Assembly: GCA_043763605.1 (NCBI GenBank)
Contig: JAYULM010000555.1
Location: forward strand, 1-23,473
Length of the DNA stretch: 23,473 bases
Direction: 5' to 3'
Source of the DNA: JACMIU01 sp043763605
GTDB lineage: Bacteria > Armatimonadota > Armatimonadia > Armatimonadales > Armatimonadaceae
Positions 7,791 to 15,591 of this stretch are shown here, one piece after another (the stretch's first letter is position 1; each line of letters begins with the position of its first letter). The position numbers and the translations under genes were made by a program. The notes under the pieces are model-generated. The model had not been told where the DNA came from. It saw nothing but the letters and a program-made list of their open reading frames with translations, and did no database searches.

Positions 7791-9172
7791 ACTAACGCCT
7801 GCTCTACCGGGCGACCGCCGCGCGACAGGGTGACGCGCACGCCTTCCGGGGACGAGATGCTTTGCGTGTAGTCGATGCCGAGGCAGGAATACACCGTCGC
7901 TGACAGGTCTTCCGGCTTGACCGGGCGTTCCGACGGTTCGAAGCCTTTGCTATCGGACGCGCCGACCACGGTTCCGCCTTTGATCCCGCCACCCGCCATC
8001 AACACCGAGAAGCAGCGCGAATGGTGGTCGCGACCACCGTCGCGGTTGATGATCGGGGTGCGCCCGAACTCGCCGACGACGAATACCAGCGTGGATTTGA
8101 GCATCCCGCGCGATTCCAGGTCGCTCAGGAACGTCGCCAGGGCGCGGTCGAACGGCGGGAGCGTGCTGTGCTGTAGCGCGTTGAACCCGTTGCCGTGCGT
8201 ATCCCAGCCGCCCGTGTTCACCGAAACGAACCGGACGCCGCCCTCGATCAACCGGCGCGAGAGCAGGAGGCTTTGTCCGAGTGTGTTGCGCCCGTAGGCT
8301 TCGCGCAGTTCGTTCTTTTCTTTCGTCAGGTCGAACGCCGCGCGGGCATCTTCCGACGCGAGCAGTTTGTACGCCTGATCGTAGAACGAGTTCACGGTAC
8401 GTGCCCGGTCGGAGCCTTTCTCGAACCGCGAGAACGCCGAATCGACCGCGTCTCGCAGGTTGCGCCGTCGGTCCATTCGCTCCTTGGTCACGCCGCCCGG
8501 CAGTTCCAGATCGCGGACTTTGAACCCGCCGTCGTTCGGGTCGCCACCCGGCGAGAACGGGTCGAGTGCCGCCCCCAGAAAGCCCGCGCCGCCGTACATC
8601 ACCGGCGACGGGACCGCGATATAGGGCGGGATCGCGCCGCGCCGGGTCAGTTGTTGCGCCGCGACCGAGCCGTACGACGGCACGGCGAACCCGGGAAGCG
8701 GTTCGAAACCAGTCATCATGTAGTGCGCCCCGCGTTCGTGCGCGGCTTCGGGCGACGTGACGGAGCGGATCAGGGTGTATTTGTCTGCCTGTTTCGCCAG
8801 CATCGGCAAATGCTCGGAAATACGGATGCCCTTGACATTGGTCTCAATCGGCTTGAAACTGCCACGAATCTCGCGCGGCGCATCCGGCTTGAGGTCGAAC
8901 GTATCTAAGTGCGACGGTCCCCCGCCGAGCCAGATCAGCACGCAACTCTGCGCGGTCGCGCCCGCCCCGGCGACGACCGGCGTTTGTCCCGCCGCGTTCG
9001 CCGCCCCGGTCAGCGCGAACAGGTCGGTCAGCCCCAAGCCCATTGCGGAAAGCAGCCCGACGCGAAGCCCCGAACCGAGCAGTTCGCGCCGCGTCATTCC
9101 CGCGCCGGTCAGGAGGCGGTTATATTCCGAACAAGCGTTCGGGTCGTATTCGGGGTTGTTCATGTCGGTCAT
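7787..9172 (-). CDS. DUF1501 family protein, Tat-exported
   Basis: This is a DUF1501 protein of the alkaline-phosphatase/sulfatase-like superfamily, abundant in Planctomycetota and relatives and normally encoded beside DUF1549/DUF1553 proteins. The 461-residue length fits. A twin-arginine signal lies at 27-45 (TRRELLGSGLRVGLLSAMG), followed by a hydrophobic segment and Ala-rich cleavage region near 60. Family features are WLGGGPSHLDTFDLKP, ISEHLPMLA, GGWDTHGNGF, VVGEFGRTPIINRDGGRDHH and MAGGGIKGGTVVGASD. Its biochemical role is not established. The start has a good Shine-Dalgarno (AAGGAA, 7 bases upstream). Its stop overlaps the next start by ATGA. In typical clusters it would directly follow the DUF1553 gene; here two other genes lie between. 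Confidence 0.93.
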   Translation of the reverse strand: MTDMNNPEYDPNACSEYNRLLTGAGMTRRELLGSGLRVGLLSAMGLGLTDLFALTGAANAAGQTPVVAGAGATAQSCVLIWLGGGPSHLDTFDLKPDAPREIRGSFKPIETNVKGIRISEHLPMLAKQADKYTLIRSVTSPEAAHERGAHYMMTGFEPLPGFAVPSYGSVAAQQLTRRGAIPPYIAVPSPVMYGGAGFLGAALDPFSPGGDPNDGGFKVRDLELPGGVTKERMDRRRNLRDAVDSAFSRFEKGSDRARTVNSFYDQAYKLLASEDARAAFDLTKEKNELREAYGRNTLGQSLLLSRRLIEGGVRFVSVNTGGWDTHGNGFNALQHSTLPPFDRALATFLSDLESRGMLKSTLVFVVGEFGRTPIINRDGGRDHHSRCFSVLMAGGGIKGGTVVGASDSKGFEPSERPVKPEDLSATVYSCLGIDYTQSISSPEGVRVTLSRGGRPVEQALV

Positions 9173-9204
9173 ATTTGCTTTCCTTCTACGTCACTTTCCA
9201 TCGC

Positions 9205-9255
9205 GGGTTGAAACCCATGCCCGTGGGCACTTCGTGCCGAGCGTCCTTCGGACGC
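9205..9255. other. Three consecutive short hairpins
   Basis: Three perfect stems lie in tandem: GGGTT/AACCC (9205-9216, 2-base loop), GGCAC/GTGCC (9226-9238, TTC loop) and GCGTCC/GGACGC (9241-9255, TTC loop). They lie in the 101-base gap between the Fic gene and the DUF1501 start, upstream of the DUF1501 ribosome-binding site. They could be a processing or stabilising structure or remains of a dispersed repeat. No U-tract follows, so a simple intrinsic terminator is unlikely. Confidence 0.5.
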
Positions 9256-9273
9256 AGGCAACATCGGTTTGCG

Positions 9274-10737
9274 TCACAAACGTTTTCGCCATTCGTCCAA
9301 GCCGAGCAGAATTACCTCATCAAGCCACGGCTTGTAGCGTACCACTACATCATCCTCTATTTCGTTATAAGTGAACTGAAACGGGACGCGTGTAATGTTG
9401 ATTTCTTCTGATCTTGTGCTGAAGACCGCGAGTGCCACTAAAACTCCCGTAAATGGCCTGCCTAACCCGTGAACATGTACAGAAATTCGGCACAGATTAT
9501 CGTCATGAATTGTTAGCGCAACAGACGGGTTGGGCACCGAAAAATTTGGAGTGTATCCGTGTTCCGTTGCGATACGATTGACCACATCAACCCACACGAG
9601 TGATTGACTAAAATCATTTAATGTGTACGAGTTACCGCCATTCGACTCATGGAGAAGAATCTTAATTCGTTCGGAAACTACGCCGAATTCCCCCTCAGTC
9701 TTGCGCATTAGCACCTGTGCTAACTCAAAAACGCGGTCCATTTTGACACTTTGCGTTATGTCTTGGCGCGATGCTAACTTCTCTTCTAACGCCGCGAACA
9801 TTTGCTCACGGCTTGTTTTCCTCCCATGACCTGCATCTTCTGTTTCTGAAAGACTCAATGCCTGCAACATGCGCTGTTTTTGCATCCCTCCCAACAACGC
9901 TGTTAACTCAAGAATATTCCCCCGGTCCGCTTTTTCGAGGGCGTCTATGTATGTAACTCGCTCATCGCGGTTTACTACCAACGGAAACCAGCCCGCCCGC
10001 AAAAATACCAACGACGCCAATACCCGCGCTACTCTTCCGTTTCCGTCTTGAAACGGGTGTATCTGCGTGAACCGATGATGCAACCACGCCGCTTCCACTT
10101 CCGGCGGGACGCCCTGCGCGTCGTGCTCTTTGTGGAGGGCGACTAATCGGTCCATCTCTGCCGCTACGTGTTCGGGCGGCGAATATTGATGTATGTTTCC
10201 GTCCGGGCGCGTCGGGCTATTCGGTTGTGTCTTCCACTCGCCGCGAATCAGTTCCACTTCCACGCGCCGGTTGAACTTGTCTAACGCCTCTGTCGTCAGT
10301 TGATGTTGTGTCAGTGCGGCGTGAACCTCTTTGACATAACCCGTCGATAGTTCGCGTTGCCGCCCGATGAAATCGAAAATCCCTTCTAGTGTCGCCTGAT
10401 GATCGTTCAGAATGTCCACTATCCGCCCCGCCGGTTTATCGGTCGCGCCGTGCGGGATCAGGCTCGCGATGATCCCCTGCTCGATCAATACCTGCGTCGT
10501 ACCGCGATCTATCGTGTACAGCCCCTCGATAATCCCGGTCTCAATCGCCCACTCGCGCGCCAGTCGCTCGTTGAACTGCTTTAACGCTTCGCTATTTTTG
10601 AGAGCCGTATCGCGCCGCTCCTGCCAGATCGCGGCGAGGCTTTGTACATCGGTCGCCGCAAGAGTCCGCCAATCGTCGGGAAGGTCCGTGATCGGTCGCC
10701 ATTCGCCACCGGTCGTTCGCGTCTCATTAGCAGACAA
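9274..10737 (-). CDS. Fic-domain protein (probable AMP-transferase) with N-terminal autoinhibitory motif
   Basis: Fic proteins usually transfer AMP from ATP to Ser/Thr/Tyr of a target protein. The catalytic signature HPFQDGNGRVAR is complete at residues 227-238. The N-terminal motif TGIIEG (67-72) fits the [S/T]xxxE[G/N] inhibitory helix, so this looks like a class II, self-inhibited enzyme. After the Fic domain there are about 150 residues I do not recognise. I start at TTG 10737, because it has GGGAG six bases upstream and overlaps the preceding small ORF by 11 bases. The ATG further upstream (10890) would add 51 Arg-rich residues lying wholly inside that ORF. The 3' half is clearly lower in GC than its neighbours. 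Position, composition and a duplicated flank suggest a transferred cassette. Targets are unknown. Confidence 0.88.
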   Translation of the reverse strand: MSANETRTTGGEWRPITDLPDDWRTLAATDVQSLAAIWQERRDTALKNSEALKQFNERLAREWAIETGIIEGLYTIDRGTTQVLIEQGIIASLIPHGATDKPAGRIVDILNDHQATLEGIFDFIGRQRELSTGYVKEVHAALTQHQLTTEALDKFNRRVEVELIRGEWKTQPNSPTRPDGNIHQYSPPEHVAAEMDRLVALHKEHDAQGVPPEVEAAWLHHRFTQIHPFQDGNGRVARVLASLVFLRAGWFPLVVNRDERVTYIDALEKADRGNILELTALLGGMQKQRMLQALSLSETEDAGHGRKTSREQMFAALEEKLASRQDITQSVKMDRVFELAQVLMRKTEGEFGVVSERIKILLHESNGGNSYTLNDFSQSLVWVDVVNRIATEHGYTPNFSVPNPSVALTIHDDNLCRISVHVHGLGRPFTGVLVALAVFSTRSEEINITRVPFQFTYNEIEDDVVVRYKPWLDEVILLGLDEWRKRL

Positions 10738-11050
10738 AGTAAAACTCCCGCGCAGATCCTGATTGCCCTTCCAACGCCCGGATTCGCGCCGCGTTCGCAA
10801 GCCGTTTCTCGCGTAAACGTTCCGCCTCGGCTTCGAGCGACGCCACGCGGCGGCGAAGTTCGGCGGTCTGTGTGAGAACTGCCCGGTCAAGCATCCGATT
10901 TTCTTGCGCGTCTAGCCCGGCTTTTATTGTTTCGTAGGTCGCATTTTCCGATTCGGTGAGCAGTTCGCCGCGCCTGGTTTTGTCACGCAAACCTTTCCAC
11001 ACCGGATAATCGTCACTCGCAACAAATGCTTCGTAATCGGCTTGTGTCAT
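10727..11050 (-). CDS. Small coiled-coil protein upstream of fic
   Basis: I do not recognise a family. The 107-residue product has a soluble N-terminal part (MTQADYEAFVASDDYPVWKG) and a predicted coiled coil from about 50 to 97 with regular Leu/Ala spacing (LRRRVASLEAEAERLREKRL). There is no signal peptide or membrane helix. It starts 9 bases after the DUF1553 stop with a fair GAGG site, and overlaps the Fic start by 11 bases, so the two are probably translationally coupled. That arrangement would suit a Fic partner or antitoxin, although the Fic protein already has its own inhibitory motif. The last residues, SAREFYFVC, match the last residues of the DUF1553 protein (SAREFYFVS), because the 3' ends of the two genes share a repeated stretch. 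Confidence 0.7.
   Translation of the reverse strand: MTQADYEAFVASDDYPVWKGLRDKTRRGELLTESENATYETIKAGLDAQENRMLDRAVLTQTAELRRRVASLEAEAERLREKRLANAARIRALEGQSGSAREFYFVC
10733..10761 (-). repeat. Partial copy of the DUF1553 gene 3' end
   Basis: Bases 10733-10753 match 11066-11086 with one mismatch, and 10754-10761 match 11106-11113 after a 19-base gap. The copy at 11066-11113 is the end of the DUF1553 gene, and this one is the end of the small coiled-coil ORF. It also carries the GGGAG used by the Fic gene. It is consistent with a duplication made when the two-gene cassette entered the cluster. Confidence 0.65.
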
Positions 11051-11059
11051 TGTTTCGCC

Positions 11060-13450
11060 TCAACTGACAAAATAAAACTCCCGCGCCGAAATCAACGCCC
11101 ACATCAGATCCTGCGCGGCTTCTTCGCGCTCCTGCGGCGTCTTCGCGCTTTTGAGAACCGCCAGTGCCGACGACTTCTCCTTAGCACTCGGAGGACGGCT
11201 GAACGTTTTCATAAACAGCGCGTTCACGAGAACCGCGTCGGTGACGGATTTATCTTTCGCGAGTTTGCCGACCGTGCCATCGCCCTGCTTCACCTTGTCG
11301 TTGACATACGGCGAGTTCAGGATGTGCAGTACCTGTACGAGCGTCGGTTCGATGTTCGGCTCCAGTTCGGCTAAGAATTCGCGGTGCGACCGCCCGAACG
11401 TGTCGAGGAAGAACGAGTTCACCGGCAGGGTCAGTTCGATGGATTTCGTTTCCGTGGGAAATTCGCCGAACCGCTCCGTGGTGCCCGTCGCCTGATTGAG
11501 GGCGTCCAGGAGCACCGGTCCCGGGAGCGGGCGCGGGTAGAAGTGACTGTAGAATTGGCCGTCTAATTTGTTGGTCGCGTTCACTTCCGCCGCCGTCTGG
11601 TATGTCCGCGAGTTCAGGATGACCCGGATCGTGTGCTTGATGTCGTATTTTTGCGCTGCGAAATCCTGGGCGAGGGCGTCCAACAGCCCCGGCACCGCGG
11701 GCGGCGTGGTTGCGCGCATGTCGTCCACCGGGTGGATGATCCCCCTGCCGAGATAGTGCCCCCACAGCCGGTTCACCGTCGCCTTCGCAAAGTACGGGTT
11801 GCTCTTGTCCACCGACCAGTCGGCGAACTTTTCAACGTAGTCCGGGACGCGTCCGTCCGGGGATTTCGGGAACGTGAGCGGGTCGGTCGCGCCTAAGAAC
11901 GTCGGCGGGGCGATCTTGCCCTTGTTGCGCCCGGTCACGGACGCGTTGCGCACCTCGCCGTACGACGCATAGAAGATTTCCGTCTCCTCGTTCACCGGTC
12001 CCGGACGCACGGCGACCTTGCCCATGAACGCGGCGAAGTTCCAGTAATCATCGGTGGTCCAGCGGTCGAACGGGTTTTTGTGGCAACGCGCACACGCCAT
12101 GCGCAGCCCGAGGAACGCCTGCCCGACTGTTTCCATCCGGTTTTCCGCGCTCTGCTCGATCCGGTAGAAGTTCGCCGGACCGTTGCGCATGGTGGAGCCG
12201 CGTGCCAGCAGGATCTCTCGCACGAACTGATCGTACGGCATGTTCGACGCCACGGCGTCGCGCACCCAGTCGTCGAACAGCACCGCGCCGCGCTCGCCGG
12301 AGATATTCCCGCCGACGCGTTGCGGGTGAATCCGGAGCAGGTCGCCCAGACGCTGGGTGCGTACCGAAACATATTCCGGCGTGTCGAGCAGTTTATCGAT
12401 CAGTTTCGCCCGCTTGTCGGGTGCCTTGTCCGCGACGAACGCCGCGATTTCCGCGTCGGCGGGAAGCCGCCCGCAAACGTCTAACATCACACGGCGGATG
12501 AACTCGCGGTCGGTGGCGAGGCGCGATGGTACGACGTTCATCTTTTTGAGGTTCGCCTGCACGAAACCGTCGATAAAATTGTTGCCGGAAACGACGGGGT
12601 ACGGCTTGCTGTCGGCGCGCGGCAGGGTCAGGAACGCGGCTTCCACGGTGCCTAAATAGCGGACGATGATCGCGGTTCCGCCCCATCGCTTTCCTGTGAC
12701 GGTCCCGCTGGCGTCCACATCGGCGACGGCGGTGTCTTTCGATTCGTACTGCGCATATTCCGTGACATCGCGCGTCGTGCCGTCCGAGAACGACGCTCGC
12801 ACCGTGACGGGGAGTTTCGCGCCGACGGTCGGGATCACAGCGTTTGCGGGCGAGACGGTGAGTTTGGTCAGGTGGGCATCCGCATCGGTGCTGAACGGTG
12901 CCCCGGCGGCGATCCAGCGGTGGATCGTTTTATATTCGGGAGAACCGACCTTGAACCGCGCCCCGCCACCGTGCCCGGTGCCCCCGGTCGCTTTCAGAAG
13001 CAGAAGACTTTTTTCCGGCTCGGCGAAATTGATCCGCCGCCCTTTCGCGCCGCGCACGATGGGGTCGAAATCGTCCCACGGCGAGAGTGTCAGCAAGGAA
13101 ACCGCGAACCCGCCGCGCCCGCCGAACTTACCGTGGCACCCGGCGACCGAGCAACCCTTTTTGTCCAGGATCGGCGCGACATCGCGGACGAATTGCGGCG
13201 TCGGAAGTCCCGAAAGCCCCCCAGCCCCCAATTCTGGGGGAGCCAGAGAGGGAGTGGCGGCGAGGCGTTTGCCGGTCAACCGGGACGCCTCTGCATCTTC
13301 CCCTCGGGCTCCCCCAGAATTGGGGGTTGGGGGGCTTTCGGGACTTCCGACGCCAGCCCCGATGCACGATGCGGCGAGAAGAAGTCCGCCGACGCCGTAG
13401 GCTATCGGAGACGAAAACGCTTTCGACCAGTTGCGCCAGAATTGCCGCAT
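11060..13450 (-). CDS. DUF1549/DUF1553 lipoprotein with cytochrome-like and Ig-like (BIG2) domains
   Basis: The 796-residue protein is a classic planctomycete-type DUF1549+DUF1553 protein. Order: signal peptide with possible lipobox ending at Cys29 (LLLAASC); a low-complexity stretch at 33-85 encoded by a palindromic element; a planctomycete-cytochrome-like segment with CSVAGCH (Cys100, Cys105, His106, spacing CX4CH); a BIG2-like Ig domain at 195-278; DUF1549 at about 293-500 with CARCHKNPFDRW (453-464); and DUF1553 at about 535-765. The function is unknown; envelope location and haem binding are inferred. I start at ATG 13450 with AGAGGG just upstream, rather than the in-frame TTG at 13471. 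A possible promoter lies at 13551-13580. It heads the cluster leading to the Fic pair, DUF1501, WD40 and PPC genes. Confidence 0.92.
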   Translation of the reverse strand: MRQFWRNWSKAFSSPIAYGVGGLLLAASCIGAGVGSPESPPTPNSGGARGEDAEASRLTGKRLAATPSLAPPELGAGGLSGLPTPQFVRDVAPILDKKGCSVAGCHGKFGGRGGFAVSLLTLSPWDDFDPIVRGAKGRRINFAEPEKSLLLLKATGGTGHGGGARFKVGSPEYKTIHRWIAAGAPFSTDADAHLTKLTVSPANAVIPTVGAKLPVTVRASFSDGTTRDVTEYAQYESKDTAVADVDASGTVTGKRWGGTAIIVRYLGTVEAAFLTLPRADSKPYPVVSGNNFIDGFVQANLKKMNVVPSRLATDREFIRRVMLDVCGRLPADAEIAAFVADKAPDKRAKLIDKLLDTPEYVSVRTQRLGDLLRIHPQRVGGNISGERGAVLFDDWVRDAVASNMPYDQFVREILLARGSTMRNGPANFYRIEQSAENRMETVGQAFLGLRMACARCHKNPFDRWTTDDYWNFAAFMGKVAVRPGPVNEETEIFYASYGEVRNASVTGRNKGKIAPPTFLGATDPLTFPKSPDGRVPDYVEKFADWSVDKSNPYFAKATVNRLWGHYLGRGIIHPVDDMRATTPPAVPGLLDALAQDFAAQKYDIKHTIRVILNSRTYQTAAEVNATNKLDGQFYSHFYPRPLPGPVLLDALNQATGTTERFGEFPTETKSIELTLPVNSFFLDTFGRSHREFLAELEPNIEPTLVQVLHILNSPYVNDKVKQGDGTVGKLAKDKSVTDAVLVNALFMKTFSRPPSAKEKSSALAVLKSAKTPQEREEAAQDLMWALISAREFYFVS
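13197..13354. repeat. Palindromic element inside a coding sequence
   Basis: The arms at 13197-13244 and 13307-13354 are 48-base inverted copies with one mismatch, around a 62-base loop. The whole element is read through in frame by the DUF1549 lipoprotein gene (residues 33-85, rich in Pro, Gly, Ser and Ala). Arm ends CCCCCA...GGGGGAGCC and the adjoining CAGAG resemble the elements at 5935 and 16513. Confidence 0.9.
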
Positions 13451-13550
13451 GGAACCCTCTTTGCTTCCCAAGTCAAACGATTGTGCACCTGCGCGAAACT
13501 TTTTTTGCGCCGTTTTGCACGGGTGGGTGAAAACGATTTAACCCCATCGC

Positions 13551-13580
13551 TTTGTACCCTGTGTGACCCGGTTTCGTCAA
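13551..13580 (-). promoter_or_regulatory. Candidate sigma70-type promoter for the DUF1549 cluster
   Basis: On the minus strand TTGACG (13575-13580) and TACAAA (13551-13556) are 18 bases apart, about 100 bases upstream of the DUF1549 start. The remainder of 13451-13700 holds no gene. It has one 9-base GC-only inverted repeat (13632-13640 / 13672-13680) beyond the end of the preceding gene, without a T-run, so termination there is only possible. Confidence 0.45.
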
Positions 13581-13700
13581 GGACGATTCACGTTTTTTGC
13601 GAACCCCACGCCCGATACGACAAGGACAGATGGCGGCGGGCGGAAAGCGGGGCGGGATTTGCGAGACGGTTCCCGCCGCCGCCGGTTCAAGTATTTCCGA

Positions 13701-14978
13701 TCATTCCGGCGGAATAGTCATTGGGTCCGGTTTCGCGGGCGATGGCACTGCGGGTTTTGCAGTTTGTAGCGTGGAAAAGTGATTCATCAGGCGCGGCTGA
13801 CGCGCCACGAGCGTTCCTGACTTCCGCCACTCCCATTCGCCGATACCATAGAATGTTTCCGTCAGGTAGTCCAGTGCCTCACGCAAAGGCATCGGTTTGA
13901 TTTCTACGCGCATCGGGAGGGACGGGTTCGGCTCGATAACGCGCTCGCAAAGTGTCGCGCAGGGAACATCCGCCTGCCGGGCGAGTGCCCGCACGGCCTG
14001 CTGGTACGTCAATCGGGTCGGAGTGAGACGCACCGGGTGCCGCAACGCCTTCACATCACCGAGTTCTTTCGGGGAACACACGTCCTCCGCAGGATCGTAG
14101 AAAAACGGGGCGGGTGTCGTAGCCCCGGCACCCGCGCCAGGCGAGCGGCGGCGCGACAACGCGATCTCGTCCCGCTTCCTGACCCGCTCCTGGTAATCGT
14201 TCACGCTGAACCCCATCCCGCCAATCCCCATACCGTCAATGCTGACCTTGTACTGCCTGTAGCCGGATTTATCTTCTTCCAACTGGAACTGGAACACTGT
14301 TGGTGGCGCAAGAGGTTCGCCTTCACGGAATGGAAGATATTGTTGTAACTGCCCTTCTTGCAAGCGATTGGCAATCTGCGCCCAGAGCATCCTGTGCGCC
14401 AGATCCTGAAGGTCAGGGGAAAGATTTTTCAGCAGAATGCCCGCCTTGGACGACACGAGTTCTTGTTGCTCGGCAGGAAGTTCGCGCCGGATACGATCCG
14501 CCATTTCCAAGCCGAGGTGGTTACGAAGCCGCTCGTGTTCATTCTTCGGCAACAGGATGTCGTACTCATGCCGCGACCCCATCAGCAAGTATCCCCGATT
14601 CTTCTCAACATACACCCACCGATTCGTCGCCAGCCCGGCTATGGCGTCCATCACCTGCCAGGCGGGAACACCCTTCGCTTCGATCATAATCTCGCCGGTT
14701 TCGATGTCCTTCTCATCGGTAGTGAGCGGCACTTTGCAGACACGTGTTATCCGGGTCATGATCGAACCGATCCGCCGTCGCCCCGACACCGACACGATCT
14801 TTTGCAGGCGTGGGTCGTCGCGCAAAGACTGAGGCGCAACCGAATCACCGGGCTTAGACGTTGCTTCAACAACGGCGCGGGCGGGGGGAGGGCCCGCCGC
14901 TACCCCGCCCGCCATGAAGCACAGCATGAAGAGCGGGAGACACCGTTGCCCCCCGCGAAAAAAATGGCGCATTCGCAT
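13701..14978 (-). CDS. Secreted protein with two secretin-N/STN-like segments, function unknown
   Basis: The 425-residue product starts with a signal peptide (RHFFRGGQRCLPLFMLCFMA, cleavage near ARA). I start at ATG 14978, because GAGGAAG lies 6 bases upstream; the longer reading frame upstream overlaps the previous gene. The segment VSVSGRRRIGSIMTRI...GVPAWQVMDAIAG...GYLLMGS (about 60-135) has the pattern of STN / secretin N0 domains. A second such segment lies near the C terminus (LTYQQAVRALARQ...MPLREALDYLTETF...GTLVARQP). The middle part (MADRIRRELPAEQQELV) looks helical. No secretin barrel is present. It lies about 20 bases after the preceding gene and should share its promoter. STN similarity is by eye. 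Confidence 0.6.
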   Translation of the reverse strand: MRMRHFFRGGQRCLPLFMLCFMAGGVAAGPPPARAVVEATSKPGDSVAPQSLRDDPRLQKIVSVSGRRRIGSIMTRITRVCKVPLTTDEKDIETGEIMIEAKGVPAWQVMDAIAGLATNRWVYVEKNRGYLLMGSRHEYDILLPKNEHERLRNHLGLEMADRIRRELPAEQQELVSSKAGILLKNLSPDLQDLAHRMLWAQIANRLQEGQLQQYLPFREGEPLAPPTVFQFQLEEDKSGYRQYKVSIDGMGIGGMGFSVNDYQERVRKRDEIALSRRRSPGAGAGATTPAPFFYDPAEDVCSPKELGDVKALRHPVRLTPTRLTYQQAVRALARQADVPCATLCERVIEPNPSLPMRVEIKPMPLREALDYLTETFYGIGEWEWRKSGTLVARQPRLMNHFSTLQTAKPAVPSPAKPDPMTIPPE

Positions 14979-14986
14979 CGTCTTCC

Positions 14987-15481
14987 TCAGAAAAGTGTTA
15001 AGGGATCGTCTGACCAAACTTTGTAATTTCCTTCGTCGCGAGTTCCTCGCCGTTCATAGTGCCACCGACTCGATACACTTCGGCACGACCTAAGTAGGAG
15101 TAACTTCCGCTCCTGCCACGGAAGATGCTGAGATAAGGAAGTGAATTCCCAAAGCCCCCCGTACTCCACCCGATCACTGAATGTACCAGGCGCGTAAGTT
15201 GATCCACTGGAGAGAACAGTATAATGCACCCCAGGATTACCGCCCGCATCGCGGTTGACGGTCACCTCGTGAAACAGGATTCGACTCGCACGGGCGTTTG
15301 TTTCCACGGTGTTCCATTGCACCGAGCCGGACATAGTGACCACATCCTTACCGTTCCCGGTGTGTTTGGGACAGATCACGGCTTCCACGCTCACATTCGC
15401 CGTGGCTGCGTGCGCAGAAAGGGGCGACGCGATCAGACTCGCGAGCGAAAAAACAAAGACAAGTCGCACATAGTTCAGCAT
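14987..15481 (-). CDS. Small secreted protein, apparently frameshifted
   Basis: The ATG at 15481 has a strong AGGAG site and begins a clear signal peptide (MLNYVRLVFVFSLASLIASP, cleavage after AHA). I recognise no family. Read as is, it gives 164 residues ending in an improbable Arg/Leu/Ser-rich tail. At the run of six G (minus strand; 15155-15160) a one-base shift gives a much more protein-like continuation, GFGNSLPYLSIFRGRSGSYS and onwards, ending at 14998. That is about 20 bases before the next gene and just before its ribosome-binding site. The native product was therefore probably about 160 residues, 15481 to 14998. A G6/G5 length change, real or a sequencing error, explains it. Confidence 0.65.
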   Translation of the reverse strand: MLNYVRLVFVFSLASLIASPLSAHAATANVSVEAVICPKHTGNGKDVVTMSGSVQWNTVETNARASRILFHEVTVNRDAGGNPGVHYTVLSSGSTYAPGTFSDRVEYGGLWEFTSLSQHLPWQERKLLLLRSCRSVSSRWHYERRGTRDEGNYKVWSDDPLTLF

Positions 15482-15562
15482 GTTGGTACTCCTGACGAAG
15501 AGGGTGATTACTGTTGACCAACTGCATGGCAAAACTGCTGCAAAGCACCATAGAGTTGTGTT

Positions 15563-15591
15563 ACTATAACTTGCAGGTGTCACCCTGTCAA
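15563..15591 (-). promoter_or_regulatory. Strong sigma70-type promoter for the two secreted-protein genes
   Basis: On the minus strand TTGACA (15586-15591) and TATAGT (15563-15568) are separated by exactly 17 bases. The start would fall near 15556, leaving a ~75-base leader before the ATG at 15481. It is among the best hexamer matches in the window. The stretch 15601-15772, up to the end of the ABC ATPase gene, shows no convincing gene or terminator. Confidence 0.75.

Noticed and set aside
10738..10890. Longer Fic start at ATG 10890 (51 extra residues)
   Set aside because: The added part is Arg-rich, lies completely inside the coiled-coil ORF in another frame, and the TTG at 10737 has a good GGGAG site.
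13632..13680. Intrinsic terminator after the STN-like gene
   Set aside because: The 9-base GC stem has a 31-base loop and no T-run; it is too weak to call as a terminator.
12872..13717. 281-codon plus-strand open frame crossing the DUF1549 start
   Set aside because: It is antisense to the lipoprotein start and the intergenic region and has no recognisable domain; stops are scarce because of GC content.
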